A DNA stretch of 64,000 nt from Gnetum montanum (GCA_015680685.1 MNCI01025089.1:1-64000), one strand, 5' to 3'; positions 1 through 12,300 are shown, counted from the first letter of the stretch. The notes: generated by a model from the letters alone, not told the origin. Made by a program: numbers and translations.

Positions 1-195
1 ATAGGAGACCTTGTCCTGTTATGGAATATGAAGAAACCAAATAAGATTACACCGACATGGACTGGTCCCTTTCAAATTATAAAGCAATTATCAGAGGATA
101 CTTACAAATTATCAACCTTGGATGGCATGGAATTGCAATTTCCTTATAATGTTTTGCATATAAAACATTATTTGGGGCAATTGAATCTAACTTGA
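1..195 (+). pseudogene. Ty3/gypsy polyprotein C-terminus (integrase tail), partial
   Basis: Frame 1 is open from the window edge to a TGA at 193-195. The 64 residues match the end of plant Ty3/gypsy integrases: GDLVLLWN, then a TWTGPF block (the GPY/F-type module), then DTYKLSTLDG and a final IKHYL. In the family this C-terminal module binds DNA behind the integrase core and helps place the cDNA. The catalytic parts lie left of the window. No stop interrupts the visible part, so this may be the youngest coding piece here, but only its end can be judged. The lineage within Ty3/gypsy is uncertain. Confidence 0.8.
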
Positions 196-1270
196 GGAAG
201 TCATTACACAAAATATATGTATATAGTACCATGTAAATATTACTAGGAATATAGTGTCTATTATATTTAATTATGCTTTATTTATTTGCAACATTATCTT
301 TCCTTCAAATGAGGCAAGTGGAAGCATACAAGTAAAACAAGTGGAATTCTACAAGTTTCACAAGTGGGGAAGGTGACTAATCCACCACTTAGTGAGGATT
401 GTGACAAATGGTTTGAATGCCTAAAAATAAGGAAGCTTGGTTGGAGACACTTGGATGGGAGTTCAAATTGTTAGCACCTATAAAAGGAGGGTTAGATTGC
501 TTAAGATTTCATCATCTTTCATTTCAAGTTTGGTAGTGAAGCTAAGAGAGAGCTAATGGAGTTTAAGAGAGCAATGAGAAAGCCTTTTATTCCATATGTG
601 ATGGGATGTTGCCCTGAGCATGTTTTAAAGGCCTATCTAAAGGCTAAATCTTGTGGGGCTTCAAAGGAATGCCCTGTTATGGCTTGGCTTTCAGATGAAT
701 TTTCTTTTCTTACTTGGGGTTTGGATATTGAGTCCAATGTTTGGGGCCAATATCAAGATTGCTCCAAAGATGAAGAAAAAGATGAAGAGCCACCAACTCA
801 TGGAAAGTCATCATGGGTATGGGGAGAAGCTTTGGCTACTCAAGAAGAAAATGGAGTTGATGAAGAAGAACAACAAAACACCTTCCAAAGAGAAAATGAA
901 GAAAAATTTGAGGAGAAAGCTTCATAAAATCATTGTGAGAGCTCCACCAAACAAGAAGACAACAAGATCACCTACATTACATCAGAAATCTCATATGAGA
1001 AGGTGAAGGAGATGAGGGTTCCCACTAGAGTAACCCTCACAATTCAGTTTCCATCCCAAAGATAGTCCATTGAAGGACTTGATAATGTATAGTTGTATGT
1101 ACAGTTTGATTTTTTCTAGGAATGAGGTTTTTGTCCCATCTCACCCTATGTTAAATGGGAATTTTCCTCAAAAAAGATTACTTCTTCAATGTAAAAATTC
1201 AATGAAATTTCATGATCTTTTCTTTTGGAATTGTGGCTGCATAAGTTTATTTAAATTTTGGGGGCAGAAA
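196..1270 (+). other. Presumed 3' untranslated region of the gypsy element, with an unassigned ORF
   Basis: This stretch follows the gypsy stop codon. It holds a TATA-like CTATAAAAGG near 479-488 and, about 70 bases later, an ATG that opens a 123-codon ORF (556-927). The predicted protein starts with a Cys-containing segment and ends in a Glu/Lys-rich tail. I do not recognise it. It could be a 3' accessory ORF of the element or chance. A purine and G-rich run, attttgggggcagaaa, at about 1255-1270 looks like a polypurine tract and is followed at 1271 by TGTTGG, a plausible 3' LTR start. Confidence 0.35.
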
Positions 1271-2740
1271 TGTTGGCACATTTTGGCCATTTCATGGAGC
1301 AGGGATGCATGGTGTTTGGTATCCATACCATAATATATATTTCTCAAGAGTAACTGACTTTGTAATTGATGAAATCAATGGAAATATATCAACAGTAGTT
1401 TACAGAACAGAGAATTTCTCAGCCAAAATTGTTGTGATGCCTGTTGGTATAACAGCAATTTAAATGAATCATTTCTTTTAGCAAAGTTCTGCAACAAAGG
1501 GAGGAATTTGTTAATGTTTTAAATTTGAGGGCAGTTGATGTGCTTGCTTAAGACTATGGCTTGACAAGAGATTTCTGGTGGAGGAGTATGAAAATGTAGC
1601 ATCTGATGTTGCTCAGTTGAGTTTACAGAGGTTGATTGAACAATCATGTTTGCAGCAACAATCTTGATGAAATCCAGGACCGCCATCTTCCTATTGACAC
1701 AAAAAAAAAAAATAAAATAGCTAAGCAGGGATGTTTCTTGCAAATTTAGAAGAATGCTGCTCTACGAAGAGGTTCTGCAATATTAATTTTTACCATCTCA
1801 ACCGCGATTCATTCCTCAGTTCTTCGTCAGTATGCAGCAATAATTTTGAGCTATAGTGGCATCAGCAATGAACCCATGTACGGGCTAGAAGAGAAGACTT
1901 CAGGCCAGGCCAAACCCTTGCCCCACAGCGCGTGGGCGGAAGATCAGCAACGGGCGGGCACATCCTCATCGTCTGCAAATGCTGGAGTGATGCAGCATCA
2001 AATATCAGCTGCTGACTACGTTCTCGCAAGCGTTTCGCCATTGAAATCCGAAAGATTTGAGTGCCTTCATCAGAGAGACTTCGATTTCTTCCACGGCCAC
2101 GATGGAATGCTGCAACACCGATTTTTCTATGAAAATCCTCAAAAACGCAGGAAGCCCTAAATTTTGGGGGCAAAACCGAAATTCAAACCCTCAGTTTGGG
2201 GCACGTTTTTCTGGGCATAAAGAAGGAAAAAACAAAATAAAAAACCTTCTCCTCCAGCGCGCGACGATCGAATTGCGGTTACAGAGATTTCTTGCGTGGA
2301 GGCAGTTTGAATCCGCGGTTTGCTGTGCTACATTCCGAATTTTACACAAACATGTGTCATTCCTTGCAGGTTCTGGGCAGAGATAAACGAAAGACCGTTG
2401 CCCTGGAACGGTAAAGAAACCTCTAGCACGCGATTTGCAGGGAAAAGAAGATAATCATTTCACCACTTTGCCGAAAATCATTCTCAAAATTAACTAATAT
2501 ATTCACAATATGAGGTGCTCATCGTATGAAGTCTTAGAGACCTGCTATAATTCATCCAAGTTGTGAAATAGATCATTTACTACCATTTAAATTTGCAATA
2601 TTGGTTATCTTGTTCAAGGTCACATTACATTGAAGTGTTTACATTAAAATCACATTACATATATTTGGATATATATGTATGAAGTAAGTTTGTAACTATA
2701 GCTTATCTCCCCATATATTTTAGGAATTGTGTTTTAAATT
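1271..2740. other. Possible 3' LTR start and a GC-richer island; no gene recognised
   Basis: If the purine run at 1255-1270 is a polypurine tract, an LTR would begin with TGTTGG at 1271. I could not find its matching end. Positions 1870-2410 are clearly richer in G and C than the surroundings and are open in more than one frame, but no protein family is recognisable. The 15-base string taaattttgggggca occurs at 1252-1266 and again at 2158-2172, which suggests two polypurine-like sites about 0.9 kb apart. A short A-run at about 1700-1715 may be a retroposed tail. Confidence 0.25.
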
Positions 2741-2759
2741 TTCCATGATATTGTAACTA

Positions 2760-3110
2760 CATGAGACCACTTGTCCATTGTAGCTTTTTTATCTCTTTTA
2801 TGGTTGCAACCACCCAAGATATTTTGTAACTTACCTAGCTTGTTGGGCAAGTAATCTCCTAGCTTGTTGGGCAAGTAATTTTCTGATTGGATAGTCCAAT
2901 TACTTGGGAGAAAAGCTAGGTGAGATATTTTTGAGATATTTGTGGAAGTTGTAACTTACCCAACTACCTTAGACCCTATAAAAAGGCTTTAGGGGTCAAG
3001 GAGGAGGGCATGATCATCACTTCTCACACTTGGGAGCAAAGAAGATTTGTAAAGAAGATTGTTTGCAAGATGGCTTGCTAGAATAAAGATTTCATTTTTT
3101 GGGATTTCAT
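2760..3110 (+). promoter_or_regulatory. LTR-like promoter block (TATA box and poly(A) signal)
   Basis: A near-perfect tandem repeat of about 22 bases (cctagcttgttgggcaagta, twice, around 2834-2880) lies upstream of a TATA box, CCTATAAAAAGG, at about 2968-2979. An AATAAAG signal follows at about 3083. A TATA box and a poly(A) signal this close together are typical of the U3-R part of a plant LTR. Which element it belongs to is unclear. It could be the 3' LTR of the gypsy element at the window start or part of an older LTR. Confidence 0.35.
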
Positions 3111-4182
3111 GGTCCTGTGAGTTATGCATTTCATTTTTTGTTTTGTTTAAATTGCTTAGCTATTGGTTTAGATAGTATCATCCTTGGCAAGTAATTTTGG
3201 GATTTTTAGATTTCTCTTGCTGTTCTTGTTGCCCGATAGAAATTTCTGTTAAAATTTTCCATAGAAGCGCTTGTGTTTAAAAGTCTTAAGAGCATTTCAG
3301 TAGTAAATTTTGTTATTGTGCAACGCTTGGGAAATGCTATTGGGTTGTTGGAAGAGAGCCTCTGTTTGTAGTCACACCGTGGAACAATTTGGTAGTCAAG
3401 AGGGTTCAGAAAATCTTTGGTATTTTGATGGGACCAGAATAGCTTCTTTTATCTTTAAAGTAATTCTCCGTGTTATTTCAATCAGAAATTGTCAAGTCTT
3501 TTAAAGGTTCTGTTTGAATGCAATCGTTGACATCTATTATCTAGTCAAAATGGAGTCTCATACGTGGTAGTTTACGCAGCAATTTTTGGTAGCATAGTAG
3601 GATTGTCTTGAAGATATTGCTTGTTTTGAGCCTTGGAAGTTTGAATAATTCGTAGATATTGAATTTGGAATAGCTTTATTGCGAAGTGTTTACTCGTGTC
3701 ATTTTACCTTGTTTAAATATTTGAGGTCCACACAAATCTGCTTTCTTTTCTTTTCTGTCTATTTCCTTTGAATCTTGCTCTATTTCTAGTTTTCTTGTGG
3801 AATTATATCTCTCTCTCTGGGGAAAATTAGGAGTAGATTTGCGGAGTTGTGCTCAAATGTTTTTTCAAAATTTTACTTGTTACAAGCAGGTATTATAAGG
3901 ACCACGTAGACTAGGTAGTTTGAACAAAATAGGAAACTTTCAACAATTCACAGTACTGGACAAAGTTGGCTGAATCTCTTTAAAGTAAAGTCATTTGTAG
4001 TGCACACACAACGAAATTGTCACATTTCATACAACCGCACGCCGCAACAGCACACACACATACTCACATTAACTACTGAGTTATTTGGAGGTAGCTGGGC
4101 CTTGGTGATGCCAGAGACCAACAGGCACCTAAATCCTGTTCGAGGACACTCGTTGGCGGTCGCGTCCCAAACGGTTGCCAAC
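3111..4182. other. Unassigned sequence left of the duplicated array
   Basis: I see no gene here. The first part may be the downstream portion of the LTR-like block. The last 200 bases hold a CA-rich stretch (about 4000-4075) and a GC-richer piece (4090-4180). This sequence ends abruptly at about 4182, where similarity to the duplicated units at 18757 and 34668 begins, so it marks the left breakpoint of the array. Confidence 0.4.
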
Positions 4183-4371
4183 ACTTAGTCCCTCTAACTT
4201 CTTTCTTTGTTCATTTGTGAGTGCACCCTTAGCTGCGGGTGCTACTACACCATCTTTAACAACTTGCTAGTACTTCATAGACTTCAAAAAATTTTCTATC
4301 AACATACTCCAATGGTCATAATGACCATCAAAATGTGGGATGGCATGTTGTACAAAATTTACAGAGACCAT
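4183..4371 (-). pseudogene. Ty1/copia gag N-terminal fragment (array tail copy)
   Basis: On the minus strand an ATG at 4371 opens the N-terminal part of a copia Gag of the UBN2/DUF4219 type. The motif FDGHYDHWSML is visible, followed by NFL and, after a stop, the K-rich continuation. The fragment is cut at 4183, where the array ends and unrelated sequence begins. It matches the gag starts at 18946 and 34854, so it is a duplicate and not an independent insertion. Confidence 0.75.
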
Positions 4372-4404
4372 TGATGCACTAATGTGCTTTTCTCTTGAGA
4401 CAGT

Positions 4405-4800
4405 TCTGATGCGATGATAAGAAAGGTGATGGAGTTTGAGGAGTGTTGCCTAAAATCTGGCCAACGCTTCGTCAGTAACTACACGTCGCTCATGAAGCAT
4501 CTTATCCACACTGAGAAGGACGCAACCATTCTGATCAAGTATGGTATTATACAAATTAGAAACTGGTCTTGAAAACGAGTAGAGTGTTGCAAAACTTTTC
4601 CACAGCCTCTCCATTTTTAATACGGTGGATAATGTGCTAGAGATCCGTAAGCATATTGTGAATAATGTAAGGAATTACTTCAAGAACTGTTCATTCAAAC
4701 TCGTTTCTCAAAGCCATGGCAAATCTTAGTAAGCATTGTTGCACTCATGCTACTTCTCTGTACCGTTCTTCAGACAATTTATTCTATGAAGTGCTGGTGA
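4405..4800 (+). pseudogene. DUF247 gene C-terminal remnant (copy 1)
   Basis: Three frames joined by two shifts give the C-terminal third of a plant DUF247 (UPF0481) protein. The order is MEFEECCLKSGQRF, KHLIHTEKDATILIKYGII, then after a shift GLENEQSVAKLFHSL, and after a second shift the closing membrane segment starting KPWQILVSIVALMLLL and ending at a TGA (4798-4800). DUF247 proteins characteristically end with such a hydrophobic helix after a PW motif. The premature TGA near 4570 and the frameshifts make it a pseudogene. The N-terminal part is missing because the array is truncated on the left. DUF247 function is poorly known; in grasses members lie at the self-incompatibility loci. Confidence 0.75.
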
Positions 4801-5049
4801 ATTCACCAGCTATTAGCATTATTCAAAAAGTACAGGTGTGTTTTTGTATTACTGTGAAGTATTTAAATATTTACCATTTCATGCATTTAAAAATGAAACC
4901 GAAACCCAGATTGACGTTTTATTACATCGGTAAAACCCAAAGACTTATTAGATAGAATTTATCTGTATCATGCAAATTAAATATTACCTTAATAAAGTGG
5001 CTAACAAATATTGGATATCATTTGAAAAAATGAGATAGACCTTTTGCTG

Positions 5050-6166
5050 CAATATTATATTTGTGTCAAATGTTTAGCCTAAGGGAAACAAAAAGAACTA
5101 TTGGCTCACTTTCAAGACCTTTTGAACCACATAGCTTACATGTGCATTCTTCTCCTTGGAATTTGCATCATCTTCCACTTTCTATTCTAACATGATGTGA
5201 ACTTAAACAAAGTTTGCTAATGAAAATGCGACATCATGTGACAATTAATGAACTTCTATATTAAGCTAATTACCTCTAATTCAATCCAAATAAAAAATTT
5301 TCTTGCATTGTACATTTAACTATAACTTTGTTAAAACTAGACATTAAACTAACTTATGAATATGCTTTGGATTGCTCTTTATCTTCTTGGATGAGCTATC
5401 TTGAGTCTTCAATGATTGGATCTCTTGAAAATACCATTTCAGCTCTCTTGTGTATTCAAGAATTACTTTGAAAATTTTGATTTGGTTTATTTTTAGTAGT
5501 TTTTATGTATATGTGATAAACTTACAAATTTCTCTAGAGGAAGTAGATTATACTCTAATACAAGTATGAAATACAATGTTTGTACTTTTGCACTTAATTC
5601 ATCAAATAAAAATATCTTTTGTACTCTTTCAATAGTCATCTAATTTTTTACCCTAATCCCTAGTTTCCAAACTATGCACATGCATATAACACTATGATAA
5701 ATGACTATATGAAAGATTTGTTTTCTAGTCTTATAAGCCCAAACTCCTAATGTCTTATATATTTTTCTAATTGTATAGATAACATTTATTCATCCTCCTA
5801 TTCTTTGTTTAATACATTTATTTAATCTTTAATTATTCATATATTGAAGACCCAAATATTTCAAAGAGACCACAATTTGTATATTCTAATCACCAAATTT
5901 GAAATTATATTGTATGTTTCTTATGTCCCATATCATCATTTCAATTTTTTTCCATTAACATGAAATCCAAAAAAATGCAAAATTGTTCTAAAATTTATAG
6001 CATATTTAACATATCTTTCTCAAAAATAGATATTAAAGTAGCATCCTTTACATAAATAAGTAGGTTCATTACCTAGCAACATACTTTTATAATGTGTCTT
6101 TGTTGTCCATTACACATCCAATCTTGCAACTCATGAATGAAGAGAAAAAGAAAGTCGTAGATAAAA
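5050..6166 (-). pseudogene. LINE reverse transcriptase C-terminal half (copy 1), cut at the array junction
   Basis: Minus-strand translation gives broken but recognisable non-LTR reverse transcriptase. From high to low coordinates it shows an IDEL-like block near the breakpoint, a degenerate active-site region (see the copy at 35530-37420), LKYLGLQY, then a helix containing YHSVICMCIVW. It ends in a C-terminal HHVRIESGR...CTCKLCGSKGLESEP segment resembling the zinc-binding tail of LINE ORF2. Many stops and shifts are present. The sequence is interrupted at 6166 in the middle of the conserved core, which is the duplication junction. Confidence 0.55.
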
Positions 6167-6284
6167 TCATGTTATTTCCAAGATAGTTAGAACACTAAAT
6201 CATGTTATTTCCAAGATAGTTTAATACCTTCTCAATAGTAATGTTATTTCCAAGATAGTTAGAACACTAAATCATGAGTATAAG
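6167..6284. repeat. Short local repeats at the duplication junction
   Basis: The string atgttatttccaagatagtt occurs three times within about 100 bases, twice followed by agaacactaaatca. The same arrangement is present at 20743-20860, so it formed before the duplication or was part of the junction event. The repeats start immediately to the right of the LINE breakpoint. Confidence 0.7.
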
Positions 6285-6930
6285 ATGAAGACCATTGTGA
6301 TGGAAGAGGTAAGAGATTTTGATACTTTAAAATTGGAGAAACTTCAAAGTGCTCTTACAACTTATGAGATGACCTTAGTTGAGGAAGGATTACTCAAGAA
6401 TGATTCTATCATTCTTTTTTCAAGTCAAGTAATAGTTGATAAGAGAAAAAAAAACATAAAGTGAGACCTCCATGTATTATAAAAATGATGATCTTGATGA
6501 TTTGGAGCTAGTGTTTCTTACTAGAAGAGTTAGTAGGTTGCTAGCTAACCATCTCAATGAAGAAAGACAAAGAACTAGAAATAGAGAAGCAAGAGGTAAG
6601 CCCTCTAGAAAGGTATCAAGATCCACTCTATAGATATTGTGAATATTATTTGTTGGTTCTGCAATGGATGAAAAACTCTTACCTTGGAATGTCCATGTAC
6701 TAAAAGATTGCAAGATGAAACAAAACTAAAGGAAAAATGAAAATTCCTTATGAGCAAACGAGATGAAGAAGAAGAGGTTAGTAAGACAGAAATGGAGTAA
6801 GATGGCACCTCCAACACTTACCTTACATGAATGGCTATAGCCTCAACATCACAAGAGGATGATGGAAACTCAAGTGATGAAGATGATATCAACATACTTG
6901 AAGAAAGGTATGAGTGTCTTAAGAATTTTT
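6285..6930 (+). pseudogene. Ty1/copia gag remnant (+), unit 1
   Basis: The reading starts MKTIVMEEVRDFDTLKLE and continues with the typical copia Gag pattern of a helix followed by a conserved 'TYEMTL' block. After a frameshift it goes on as DDLELVFLTRRVSRLL. Farther on, CWFCNG...LECP looks like a zinc knuckle that has lost its histidine. The type resembles Gag of Sireviruses and related copia lineages. No LTR or pol could be attached to it. A second copy lies at 20861-21505. Confidence 0.6.
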
Positions 6931-9505
6931 TTTGAAAAATTACAATAATTTGTTCTGAGATTTAAAAGCAAAGCTTTGTCTCAGATGTAATCTGTCTATG
7001 TTATCTTTTGTTACTTTTGTTGCACATTGCCTCAAATGTTAGCTTCCTTTGTAAGTTGACAAAGAAGGTAGTTCATATGTCTTTGAATATTTATTTTACT
7101 TTAAAAATGAGTAGGTTGAATTAGGTAATAATTATATTTTGTTATACTATTTCGAAAGTACTTTTTACTAAAATATTTTGAGCACAAGTAACAGTTATGT
7201 TCTTCTAATGATTAGATATGATAAATTAAACCTAACATAAGCTAAGTTATTAATTGCCTAATTTTTACCCATGAATACAATACCATTCTATATCATGCTC
7301 ATCATTGTATATAATGCTTTTACAAAGCACACCATTTCCATGCCATGACTTCTAGGAATTCTTTAAATGTACATTTAATTTTCTTACTTTATTATAATGC
7401 ATTTTATTTTCTAATTTTCAAATTCATAATTAATATATCTATTCAAATAAGTTAAATAATTCCTTACATCATAAACACATACAATATGAAGGCTTTTGAC
7501 AACTATGTTCGATTTTGGTGAGCAACGTTGAGTTATAAAGTTCTAATTTTCTTTTGTACACCTGAGTAGATAGTTCTAAAATTAATTTTTTTTTCAAGTA
7601 TTTTTTTATAATGTCTACTCACTATCGAACTTGTGATGTAGTTTGACTTTTCATTTTGCTTATTATTAATATTTTTTAAAGGTCCAATACCTCATAAAAT
7701 TCTAATTGGACTATATATCTTGGTGTTTAGCGATATACAATTATTTTGGGGGTTCCAACACCCTCTCTCCCCTTAATAGCCATGTAATCTACATAGAGCC
7801 ATGGCAAATTGAGCCATTTAACTTTCATTTATGAATAAATATGTTGAGCATCTCTCTTGGAATATGTAGAAGAATAAGTAAATTCCAAAGAACTTGATAA
7901 TACATGTACAGCAGGGATAGATAAAATATTTTTTGGCATCCAGATGTGTAGCATTTTTACAGCCAGGGTAAAATTAAACCATTTAACTTTCATTTTGAAT
8001 AATAGTTTTCGGCATGTCTCTTTATATACNGTAAAATTACACCATTTAACTTTCATTTTGAATAATAGTTTTCGGCATGTCTATTTATATACTTGACAAC
8101 ATAAATAGATTCTAAAGAAATTGATGATACATATGCACATGATGCACTTTACACACATTGTGCTGTATCGTTCATTCATTGTACAGAGAGTCAGACAAGA
8201 AAGTTAATGAACGATAAGGTGACCTTTGATTTGTGTGAAAGTACGCTACGCTAAACTTTTCCTTCCATAAATGATGGAAAATTTACTGCTTCCATTTTTA
8301 AAAGCATTTTAATATATACATTTGGACATGTCATTTTGGCCCAAGAAGCCAACTCTTAATCATAAAATAGTGAGAGCTTATTTTATTGGTAATGCTACAT
8401 AATCTTGCAGGGAAAACTTATTCATAATGCTAAATGATATTTCACTCATAACCTGAACATATTTACTCCAAAATGTATTCATCAACTTTTATGTTTGTCT
8501 TCTTATTGCAATGCACAATGAATAAAATTTGGAAAAGGGGAGCATGCACGGAAAACAATCATTTATGAGAATTAGAAATATTTTGCAGCACGAGATTTAT
8601 TAGTAAACTTAATATTAATTATTGTTCTCATTATGCATTCACAACGGTCTAACCAAAATTATTATGGAGTAAATCATATTTGCTAAAATGGTTACTTCAA
8701 TAATTTTCAATACAGTAGATGAACTAAAATTCAATTCAATTTTTTTCAAGATTGTGTCCGCCAAATTATAAATATATATATTTTAGAAATATACAGCTAA
8801 GGTAGTATACACCAGCGCGTGCAAATATAGTCAAAATAAAACGGACGGTACTGCTTTGCACAGCATAGGCATGTGAAGAGCCCTAACAGGAACACCATCG
8901 TCAGAACTCAGAATGATGCATATACTATAAATGCAAAGTTCAGACATGTATGAACATAAGGCCATGGTAGAACTGACTAACTTTTGAGGTTGCATTTCCG
9001 TCTAGCAATCCGTTGAGAATTAATTAAACATGGTCAATTGCCATTGATATTTTAAAGAATTACTTAAATAGATTTTTGTACGTTATTGTTGTTTGAGTGC
9101 ATGCTAATCTGGGTCAATGTTTATAGGATGCAGAATTTAAATGTTTTTAATAGAAAATTTCAGTAATTTGGCAACACTCTATGCGCAATAGTATAAATCT
9201 TAAATTCATTTTAAAATCGATGTAATAACGACAGAGTTCCCATAGCTGCATCATGGTAAAAATGATTGACGTGAATGAACAGTGCATGATGCTGTGCTTT
9301 TCACGGTCACGCTAGTTGGCAAGAGGTACATGAAAAGAATCTCTACAAAATCAGAAGCCCATTTAGTATAGTAAGACTTTTAAACGTGTTGTCAAGAGAG
9401 CAGTAGAAGAGGCCAATGCAGTCAACAACGAATCAGGACATTCATGGTCCGATTATTAACTAAATATTAAATTAAACAGAACTAGAAAATATTTCATTTT
9501 CTGAT
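6931..9505. other. AT-rich sequence without a recognisable gene (unit 1)
   Basis: No protein family was recognised. Matching sequence lies at 21506-24085. A 60-base block is directly repeated at about 7968-8092 on either side of a single N at 8030. The other unit has only one copy, so this is probably an assembly join and not a real repeat. Confidence 0.5.
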
Positions 9506-9967
9506 ATGGCAAGGAATCAAGAAAAAAAAAACAAATCAATTGAATACAGAATTGACATGAAATAGGTACATAGCTTTCCTGAACAATCTCATCGGAACTG
9601 ATACCCATGCGATGTTCTGACCAAAGCAGGCGTTATACGAATCGGACTTGAAAATGAGAAAGCGCGTTTTGTTATGAATCTTTTCCGCAGCCTCGGCATA
9701 TCCAGAGAGAGGATGTCTCACATATTTTGGCTGACCCTGTAACCCATATTGTGGTCATGAGTCATGAATTCAACACCAATTTTAACCTCAAACTCCGATC
9801 TCATAAACTCACGGCCTTCGACAATGTTCTATGCCATCATAGTTTTGGAAGCCAAGGTCCGAATGTATTTAAAGGCTTTACTCTTGTTTCGTGAGATCTT
9901 AGGAGAGAAATCATTTAACGGCTTTGCTCCAGTTCGGTGTTTTGTGGGATCTTATGAGGGAAATTAA
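9506..9967 (+). pseudogene. Second DUF247-like N-terminal remnant (unit 1)
   Basis: Broken frames give a sequence that aligns with the DUF247 N-terminal remnant at 12301-12606. The best part is at about 9768-9840, where EFNTNFN, SHKLTAFDNVL corresponds to the other copy's NFNLRSHKLKVLDNAL. At the nucleotide level 'tctcataaactcacggccttcgacaatg' resembles the corresponding DUF247 stretch. The part before it (a VIRIG...NLLRSLG segment) is less certain. In the sister unit at 24086 it is longer and less broken. It is probably the start of a neighbouring DUF247 paralogue. The assignment rests on this similarity alone. Confidence 0.45.
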
Positions 9968-12300
9968 ATTCAGCTTCTTTGGAGACCTTTTGGATTTATT
10001 GCAGATGTCTTCATTTCGGACCTTTTTTACCCTCAATTATGCTTATCGCTGCAAATACAAGACCTGTTATGGTATAACCGACATTTTAAAGAAATTTATC
10101 CGTACATATGGCAGGAAGGTTATGAAAGCGAACGTTTTTGGTAAAAGGGATAACTGGTGAAAAATGCCGGCCAACTGCTAACATCTGTAAATCTTAACGC
10201 GTAAATTGAAATTACAGGTGATTAAAGCATTTGTCAGACTTGAAAAAATGATAGGTCATGAACACATTTATTGGACTACGAAATGATACAAACATCCATC
10301 CTTTGTTACCAACTTGGCCCAGCTTAACATTTAACAACTTGGCCCTGGTTAACATCAAATCCTCAGGAACCTCTTATAGATGTCCATAGGAAATCTCGAC
10401 ATGTTCATTAAACAAGATCGGATCACTTTGGCGTGCACATTACAATCGGTTAAGTTTAAATGGCATAAAGAAATATGGACTGTCGTGAGCAATTTAGCGG
10501 TAAGATTTTATGTGTACATAGTTGAAATTAGAGAAGCAATTCTTACCCGTGGTCCATTTTATTAATTCTTTTGAATTATGACTTCAAATTTTCCTTATTT
10601 TTTAAAAATCTTTTTAATTTCAACTTTATCAGCTGCTGCATGTTTTTATTTATTTTTCAAAAACGCATCTACCGCAGATTTTCACATCTGACGTAGATAT
10701 CATTTTTGTTAAAAGAAATCATTTAAATATTAATTTTTTATCTTCATTATATTCATTTCTACAATTACCGATTGCTGTTTTGGTTTCTCAACGAATGAGT
10801 GATTAGCGTCACCTTGCAACGAGCATAAGGTGACAAGTTTGCGAGAACATTGTTTTCTTTAAAACCAGGTAAAAATCTCATTCACAACTCTGACATGGTA
10901 TTAATGCGTCTCACGCATCTTAAGTGGTTGCCTTTAATTTCTTCAACTAAAAGAAGGTTGAGTCTTATTATCTTCTTCTATACATCCATACATCAGTCAT
11001 TTTAATTAAAAGATGTAAAAATATCATTCTCTTTTAAACATCTAACACATTAAACGTTTTCATCCGCTTACTATTTCTTACGTCTAGTTTTTAGCCTTTG
11101 TTCAAGAGTTTTTAGGATTCTTGTGCCTCACACAAGATTTGAGTTTGATTTTTCAAAAGTAACAATAAATTTTCACAGATAAATGTTAAAATTTGAGTTA
11201 TTTTTCTTTTACTTTAATGAAAATATGTAGGATTCATGGACAAGTTTATGACTCCATAAATAGATTCATTTTTATTTTTTTTCTATTTATTTATTCTGCA
11301 TTAGTGGACCTAAGACTCATCCAATCTTTTCCTTAAAAAGACAAACTAGATTCTCTTTCTTTCTTTGTTTATTCAACATTATTATATATAAAATTCATAT
11401 GGTTTTTTATACAAAGAAATAAACAACTTGCAAAATGAAATCTCACTCAGTAGCATACTAAAAAATTGTAAGATTGGAGTTAGGGCTAGAGTTCATCATT
11501 TTAAGGATATTTAGCAAAACAGAACTTGTTAATAAATATCTACTTACATAGATAAAGATGTTTGAATTGTTACCTTTTCATTTACCAATCACCAATCTAG
11601 AGGGAGGGTACTAAGATTTCTATAAAATAAAATCCATAAATAAAATCCATGCTGCAAACCATAAGTAGAAAAATTCAAACTCAAGTTTGAATGCTGTGAA
11701 CTCCAAGAAAAAAATTTAAGGTTCTTTTTCATGTTAAATCCGATGAATCATGTATAAACGCGGGAAAGTTTAGTTTAAGATGTGTCATATATAAGTTGGA
11801 ATGATGACTCATTGATAAATTTCAAGCAAAAAGAAAAATATAATAAACATAGTTTTACATGTGGCAAACTGATGTGACACATCAGTAATAAAAGATGTTA
11901 AAAACTAACAAAAGATGTTAAAAACTAACAATGTCAGACCTGCGAATGACATTAATACTCTCTTTTGGAAGAAATAATATTCTACCCTAATTTCACATCA
12001 CATCAGTAATGGAGAAAGTTAAAACGTAAAAGATAACAGTGTCAAACTTCTTCGATGGCATTAATACCATTTTTTTGGAAGAAACTAATGTATTCCATAA
12101 GTTTCAGATAAGATGATAAACTGATCACTAGAAGCATACGATCTGTGAAAAATCAAATCAAAGGCGCAGTAATTAATAAGCGTGTCCTTGTGACAGCTGG
12201 AGCGCAAAACAAATGCAGTCAATAACGGCGAAAGGCACAAGCAAAAAAATTCAATTTAAACAGTCTCTGTGTGAGTTTCAAACATTTACACATCACATCC
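9968..12300. other. AT-rich spacer (unit 1), no gene recognised
   Basis: Nothing identifiable as coding beyond small chance ORFs. Near 11886-11930 a short phrase, 'aaagatgttaaaaactaaca', is tandemly duplicated here but single in the sister unit. The site at about 10289 (gatacaaacatcc) is the empty counterpart of the insertion site of the chimeric retrotransposon at 24892-27199. Confidence 0.5.

Noticed and set aside
4716-4955. 79-codon ORF starting MANLSKHCC, repeated at 19291 and 35199
   Set aside because: It reads the DUF247 terminal helix in the wrong frame. Conservation across copies is due to the duplication.
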